A stretch of 44,461 bases of DNA from JBBDYH01 sp040901795 (GTDB lineage Bacteria > Planctomycetota > Planctomycetia > Pirellulales > JALHPA01). The translations under genes were made by a program, and so were the position numbers. Under the pieces are notes generated by a model, which did not search any database, was not told the DNA's origin, and saw only the letters and a list, made by a program, of their open reading frames with translations. Shown in pieces: positions 40,828 to 44,461 of this stretch. Every line of letters starts with the position of its first letter. The first letter of the stretch is position 1. Location: assembly GCA_040901795.1 (NCBI GenBank), contig JBBDYH010000021.1:1-44461 (forward strand), in the 5' to 3' direction.

Positions 40828-42801
40828 ATGGAAACCGCAAGCTCTAGCGAGACTCTGCGTTACGAAGCGATCGCCGTCGCCCGATACCCGTTCAATCGCA
40901 GTGCGCTGTGGGCGTTCGTCAGGTTGGCGCTTATCTGTGGCGTGTGCTGGTTCGCCGCGCGGCGAATCGCTGCCGGGGCGCCCCCCGCGGCAGCGGATGT
41001 GAGCGACCCTTACTTCGCAGAAGATGAAAGTCCGGCATCCGATGATGCGGGCGAGGATATTGTGGCCCGGCTGGCACGAATGCAGCCGCAGCTTGCCCCT
41101 TTGCCGACAGGTCCGTCAGGAACTGGTGCTGTCCCGCCGGGCGGTCGCGCGCATTCTAGCGGCGTTCCGCAAGGCCACGAGCGTGGCGCTGGCCGAACCG
41201 GCAGCTGCGGCGCGCCGTCCTCGGCGCTATCGTGTGCCCTCGCGCCCGGCCCTCGTTCNNNNNNNNNNGGCCGCCGGGCCTCGCCACTTGCCCTCGGCTC
41301 GTCGCTACGGCGCTTAGGCGGACCGCGGGGTCCACAGGCCGCCGCCCCGCCAGTCATTGGAGACCGCTTCGGTGGCGGCCAATCGTGCCTTATCATCCCG
41401 GTCATGGTTGGTCCGGGGACACCATTCGCGACATCGGTCCAAGCGGGATCCAGTTCTGTTCCGTTCGATTTTCCGATGAGCGGCAACGCTAACGACCCAT
41501 TGACGATTACCTCGGCTGACGAGTCGCCGGGATTTCCCTCGCGCACGTTTACCACGGTGGGCAGTCAAGCTCAGGTCGACCAGACGTTTCGCAATGGCGG
41601 CAACATCCCGCTGCAGAACCAACCGGAGTTCAATCAAGATGCCCAAAACGCGTTGAACGCCGGGCATCCCGCTGGAACTGTTTTGCCGACGGGCCAAATC
41701 GCCGGCGGTAGTGGTACGGTCACGCCGCTGGGGACCGAAGCTGTGCTCGACACGGCTAGTTCGCCTCCACAAAACGGCCGCTCGCTATCCGGCAGCGACT
41801 TCTTTTTCATTCACGGAAATTTTTTGTTCGTCCCCGACGTCGTTTTTGGACCGCAACACCCAAGCGTGGTCTGCATCGATCCGGCCAGCAGCGGCGCCGG
41901 TGTGCTGGGCACTTCCAAGCTGGCGGAGAACTGCAGTCCGCTGCCGCGCGATCGCGTGTACTTCAACTACAGCATGTTCGACGACACGCCGTTGCTCCCC
42001 AGCGGCCAGGACGTGCACCGGTTTTCTCCGGGGGTTGAGAAGACCTTTTGGAATGCGCTCGCGTCGGTGGAGATGCGGTTTCCGTTTGCCGCCACCATCA
42101 ATCCGGATCTTGTGTTGACCGACGGTGGCATCGCCGCGGACGACGATGTGGTGTTCGGCAACATCTCCACGATCTTCAAAGGGTTGTTGTACCAGAACGA
42201 AGTGTTTGCCTTTTCGACCGGTCTGCAAGTCGCGGTACCCACAGCGCCGTCATTGAACGTGTCGCTGATCAACGGTACGAGAATCGTCTCAATCGAGAAC
42301 GAAGCGGTCCACTTGATGCCTTTCGTCGGCGCCTTATATACGCCGAATGACAGGTTCTTCACGCAGGCCTTCCTGCAATTCGACGTGGACGCCAATGGCA
42401 ATCCGGTTGCCGTGAATCCGCGAATGCAGGGGCTGACCCCGATCGGTCGGCTGCACGACACGACGTTCCTGTATGCCGACTTCAACGTCGGCTACTGGCT
42501 CTATCGCAGCGAGGAGGCCGGACTGACCGGTTTTGCCCCCACGGTCGAGCTGCATTACAACACCTCTCTGGAAACGAGCGAGTTCCTGGCCTCCGAAGGC
42601 TTTGTGATCGGCGGCAATCTGAGCCAGATCAGCAATCTGAACCTGACGATGGGTTGCTACTTTGAGCTGGCCCAGGACAACAGCCTGGTCCTGGGCTACA
42701 CCCTGCCGATTGGCAACCGGGTCGATCAGCAGTTCGATGGCGAGCTGCGGGCCTTCTTTACGCATCGCTTTGGCGCCAGCAGCCGCGCGGCCAGGATTTA
42801 A
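40828..42801 (+). CDS. Outer-membrane-barrel-like hypothetical protein containing an assembly gap
   Basis: The frame runs 40828-42801 (657 residues) only if the ten N bases at 41259-41268 are taken at face value. N-terminus: a basic start and hydrophobic helix (WAFVRLALICGVCWFAARRI) as signal/anchor, then an acidic low-complexity part. From about 41090 to about 41340 the frame is Gly/Arg/Pro-rich and unlike a protein, so a frameshift is likely. From about 41340 it is convincing: QSCLIIPVMVGPGTPF, then many amphipathic strands (FFFIHGNFLFVPDVVFG, RVYFNYSMFDDTPLLPSG, FAFSTGLQVAVPT, FLYADFNVGYWLYRSEE), ending TLPIGNRVDQQF and FFTHRFGASS. This is a barrel-like pattern seen in planctomycete outer-membrane proteins. 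No family name assigned. Confidence 0.55.
   Translation: METASSSETLRYEAIAVARYPFNRSALWAFVRLALICGVCWFAARRIAAGAPPAAADVSDPYFAEDESPASDDAGEDIVARLARMQPQLAPLPTGPSGTGAVPPGGRAHSSGVPQGHERGAGRTGSCGAPSSALSCALAPGPRXXXXGRRASPLALGSSLRRLGGPRGPQAAAPPVIGDRFGGGQSCLIIPVMVGPGTPFATSVQAGSSSVPFDFPMSGNANDPLTITSADESPGFPSRTFTTVGSQAQVDQTFRNGGNIPLQNQPEFNQDAQNALNAGHPAGTVLPTGQIAGGSGTVTPLGTEAVLDTASSPPQNGRSLSGSDFFFIHGNFLFVPDVVFGPQHPSVVCIDPASSGAGVLGTSKLAENCSPLPRDRVYFNYSMFDDTPLLPSGQDVHRFSPGVEKTFWNALASVEMRFPFAATINPDLVLTDGGIAADDDVVFGNISTIFKGLLYQNEVFAFSTGLQVAVPTAPSLNVSLINGTRIVSIENEAVHLMPFVGALYTPNDRFFTQAFLQFDVDANGNPVAVNPRMQGLTPIGRLHDTTFLYADFNVGYWLYRSEEAGLTGFAPTVELHYNTSLETSEFLASEGFVIGGNLSQISNLNLTMGCYFELAQDNSLVLGYTLPIGNRVDQQFDGELRAFFTHRFGASSRAARI
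41259..41268. other. Assembly gap (ten N)
   Basis: Ten consecutive N. The true length is unknown, and because ten is not a multiple of three the coding frame across it cannot be trusted. Flanks are very GC-rich (CCCTCGCGCCCGGCCCTCG on the left, GGCCGCCGGGCCTCGCC on the right), a likely cause of the break. Confidence 0.98.
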
Positions 42802-42897
42802 ACCGCTAACAATATTAACCCGACGCGTAAGCGAGGGCGAACCTGCCCGCTCCTCGCTCACGCTTCGGGTTATTGGGTGCCCGTTGTGTTAGCGGTT
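42801..42897. repeat. Nested cruciform element
   Basis: Outer arms AACCGCTAACA (42801-42811) and TGTTAGCGGTT (42887-42897), perfect, 11 bp. Inner arms CCCGACGCGTAAGCGAGG (42819-42836) and CCTCGCTCACGCTTCGGG (42852-42869), two mismatches, 15-base loop. It abuts the stop codon of the barrel protein. From memory, CCCGACGCGTAAGCGAGG-type repeats are common in planctomycetes; this was not checked. Confidence 0.75.
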
Positions 42898-43029
42898 CTT
42901 AGTTAGCGGGGGGGTGGCCATCGTGCTAGCATGGCGGATTCGCGCAAGATTGAGCTTACGTAGAATCGCAATTTCGCCACAATAGTCCGCGCCCAAAATC
43001 ATTAGCGTCGCCATCATAGGAGCAACGGA

Positions 43030-44461
43030 ATGCGCCGCCTGTGCTTCGCCGTTTTCTTTGGCCTCTCGGCCCTCATAGTTCTTCCATCGCTGTCTACGGC
43101 TGCCGGTCCGCTCGATCCGCGCGGCAAGATTCACATCCCGATTGGCATTCCGAACACGCTCGACTCGCTGAAGACGTTCGTCGAGGCCGAAGGCAACTTT
43201 TCCCCCGGCTTTGGAACCTACGGCATTTACTTTTGGCTCTACGATCCGTCCTCGGGCCAGTTCATCTCACCCACAGCGCCGGGAGCGGCGCACGAGCGCG
43301 GGTTGGGGGACAACGGAGCCTTGATCCCTTGGACGCGCTGGGGAAGTGGCGACTTCGCGTTAACCAGCTCGGTCTGTCAGGTCGAGCAGAAGTGGCAAAA
43401 CGAGCGGTTGCAAGTGGCGGCGGCGTACGTCGAGATTAAAAGCGCCGCCAAGTCGCCGCGCGAGCTTCAGCTCTACGTCGCGCTGCGTCCTTTGGGCGCG
43501 GCCGGCGGGGCGGTCACCAAAATCGCGCTGAACGACAAGCGCGACGCGTTCTTAGTCGACGGCCGGTTGGCGTTGTGGGCGGAGCGGGCGCCGACGGCCA
43601 TCGGCGTGAGCGTCGAGGACGATGTCGCCGATTATGCCTTGCGCGGCCGAATCCCCAGCGACTTCGGCGTCGGCTCGTCGGGCGGTTCGTGCTCGGCCCT
43701 GATGCGCTACGATCTGCGGCTGCCGAGCGAAGGCGCGTACGAGTTGGGCTTTATCTGTCCTGTGCTTCCCGGCCGCCGTGCCGCTGCCCATCAATGGGAC
43801 GGCAAAAGCCCCTGGGCGCAACTGGACGAAGCGCCGGTGAACCCAAAGACCGGCGGCCAGCTTCAACCCGACCCGGGAATTGAATATTACCGGCGACTGA
43901 AGAGCGCGGATTTATTCGCACAAGCGGAAGAGGATTGGCAGGCGATTGTCGGCCGCGCGATGATTGGCGTGCCCGATGAGCGCTGGGGCGAGGCCTTCGG
44001 GGCAATCATCGGCCACGTCGCGATGGCGATGAACGAAGGCGCGCCCGACGTCGCGGTGACCAATTACAACGTCTTCAATCGCGACGGTGTCTACGTCGCT
44101 AACATCCTGCAGAAGTCGGGGAACAAGGACCTCGCCGAAAGGTGCATCGACTACTTCCTCACGCATCCCTTCAACGGTCGCGTTCAACCCGAGGCCGACA
44201 ATCCCGGTCAGATCCTGTGGGCGATCGGCGAGCATTGGCGGACTACGCGCGACACGCAGTGGCTGAAGCGAGTCTATCCGCATTCGATGAAGCTCGCCGA
44301 CATGATCGAGTATTACCGCACGCAGCCCGAACCGCATTGGGTATCGGAAACCAGCCTGGAGTTTGGCAGCGCGCTTTCCGAGAAGCAGCGCAAGCGGCTC
44401 AAGCCAGGCGCCTGCGACGGGTATCATCCGGAATACACCGAGGCGTTCGACATCGCCGGGA
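43030..44461 (+). CDS. Secreted six-hairpin glycosidase-like protein (3' partial)
   Basis: Open to the window edge, 477 codons; AGGAG about eight bases before the ATG. Signal peptide (RRLCFAVFFGLSALIVLPSL, A-A site). Residues about 45-260 are beta-rich (an N-terminal super-sandwich as in GH15/GH63/GH65-type enzymes: FGTYGIYFWLYDPSSGQF, WTRWGSGDFALTSSVCQ). From about 290 the chain is helical (YYRRLKSADLFAQAEEDW, AFGAIIGHVAMAMNEG, VYVANILQKSGNKDLAERCI, QILWAIGEHWRTTRDTQWL), the alternating hairpins of an (alpha/alpha)6 barrel. The GH family and catalytic acids cannot be assigned from the fragment. The rest of the barrel lies outside the window. Confidence 0.7.
   Translation, partial: MRRLCFAVFFGLSALIVLPSLSTAAGPLDPRGKIHIPIGIPNTLDSLKTFVEAEGNFSPGFGTYGIYFWLYDPSSGQFISPTAPGAAHERGLGDNGALIPWTRWGSGDFALTSSVCQVEQKWQNERLQVAAAYVEIKSAAKSPRELQLYVALRPLGAAGGAVTKIALNDKRDAFLVDGRLALWAERAPTAIGVSVEDDVADYALRGRIPSDFGVGSSGGSCSALMRYDLRLPSEGAYELGFICPVLPGRRAAAHQWDGKSPWAQLDEAPVNPKTGGQLQPDPGIEYYRRLKSADLFAQAEEDWQAIVGRAMIGVPDERWGEAFGAIIGHVAMAMNEGAPDVAVTNYNVFNRDGVYVANILQKSGNKDLAERCIDYFLTHPFNGRVQPEADNPGQILWAIGEHWRTTRDTQWLKRVYPHSMKLADMIEYYRTQPEPHWVSETSLEFGSALSEKQRKRLKPGACDGYHPEYTEAFDIAG

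Noticed and set aside
1..44461. CRISPR array or complete defence island
   Set aside because: No regularly spaced direct repeats and no cas, restriction, Gabija-, CBASS- or retron-type gene set was found; the only reverse transcriptase is an intron remnant.

Overview
The window looks like a GC-rich member of the Planctomycetota, probably the Pirellulales side. The organism call is inference from gene content. It rests on an ECF sigma factor overlapping a giant Ser/Thr kinase gene, a second kinase-TPR giant, PEP-CTERM sorting signals, dockerin-like calcium loops, a 1,994-residue extracellular protein with an LEPR-XLL-like N-terminus, and several palindromic intergenic repeats. lpxD, lpxI, a site-2 protease and a probable outer-membrane barrel point to a diderm cell with lipid A. 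A run of ten N at 41259-41268 shows this is a draft or metagenome assembly.

Layout. 1-2194: a minus-strand secreted beta-strand-repeat/dockerin protein cut by the window edge, and a small secreted SnoaL/NTF2-like protein. 2563-7213: ECF sigma factor, kinase-AAA-TPR protein and the frameshifted debris of a WD40 gene. 7766-11808: dxr, an enlarged rseP-like protease and a polysaccharide-export-domain protein; dxr carries an in-frame palindromic insertion. 11894-15551: HAD hydrolase, lpxD, lpxI and an exported methyltransferase. 15651-18144 (minus): a retropepsin-like protease paired with an 84-residue protein, then cstA. 18443-21381: trxB, a 58-residue ORF and a ctpA-type protease.

21611-32982 is secretion-heavy: a strong sigma70-type promoter with palindromes, the giant multidomain protein, a vanadium-haloperoxidase/PAP2-type enzyme with a PEP-CTERM tail, a cytoplasmic methyltransferase, and a large secreted propeller protein. 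33091-36733 is a gene graveyard: VOC and GNAT genes, a group II intron remnant whose domain V/VI ribozyme end is still recognisable beside a doubly deleted reverse transcriptase, a sigma factor without region 4, a beta-sandwich ORF, and a HAF-repeat PEP-CTERM gene broken by one in-frame TGA. 36984-44461 holds the second kinase-TPR protein, a gapped barrel protein and the start of a secreted six-hairpin-glycosidase-like protein.

The genes suggest three themes: envelope construction and quality control (dxr, rseP, lpxD, lpxI, ctpA, Wza-like domain), kinase/sigma signalling, and export of very large surface proteins. No complete defence system, CRISPR array, rRNA or tRNA was found. The points most worth a second look are the AT-rich toxin-like module inside the giant protein, the palindrome inside dxr, the intron remnant, and the protease/small-protein pair.
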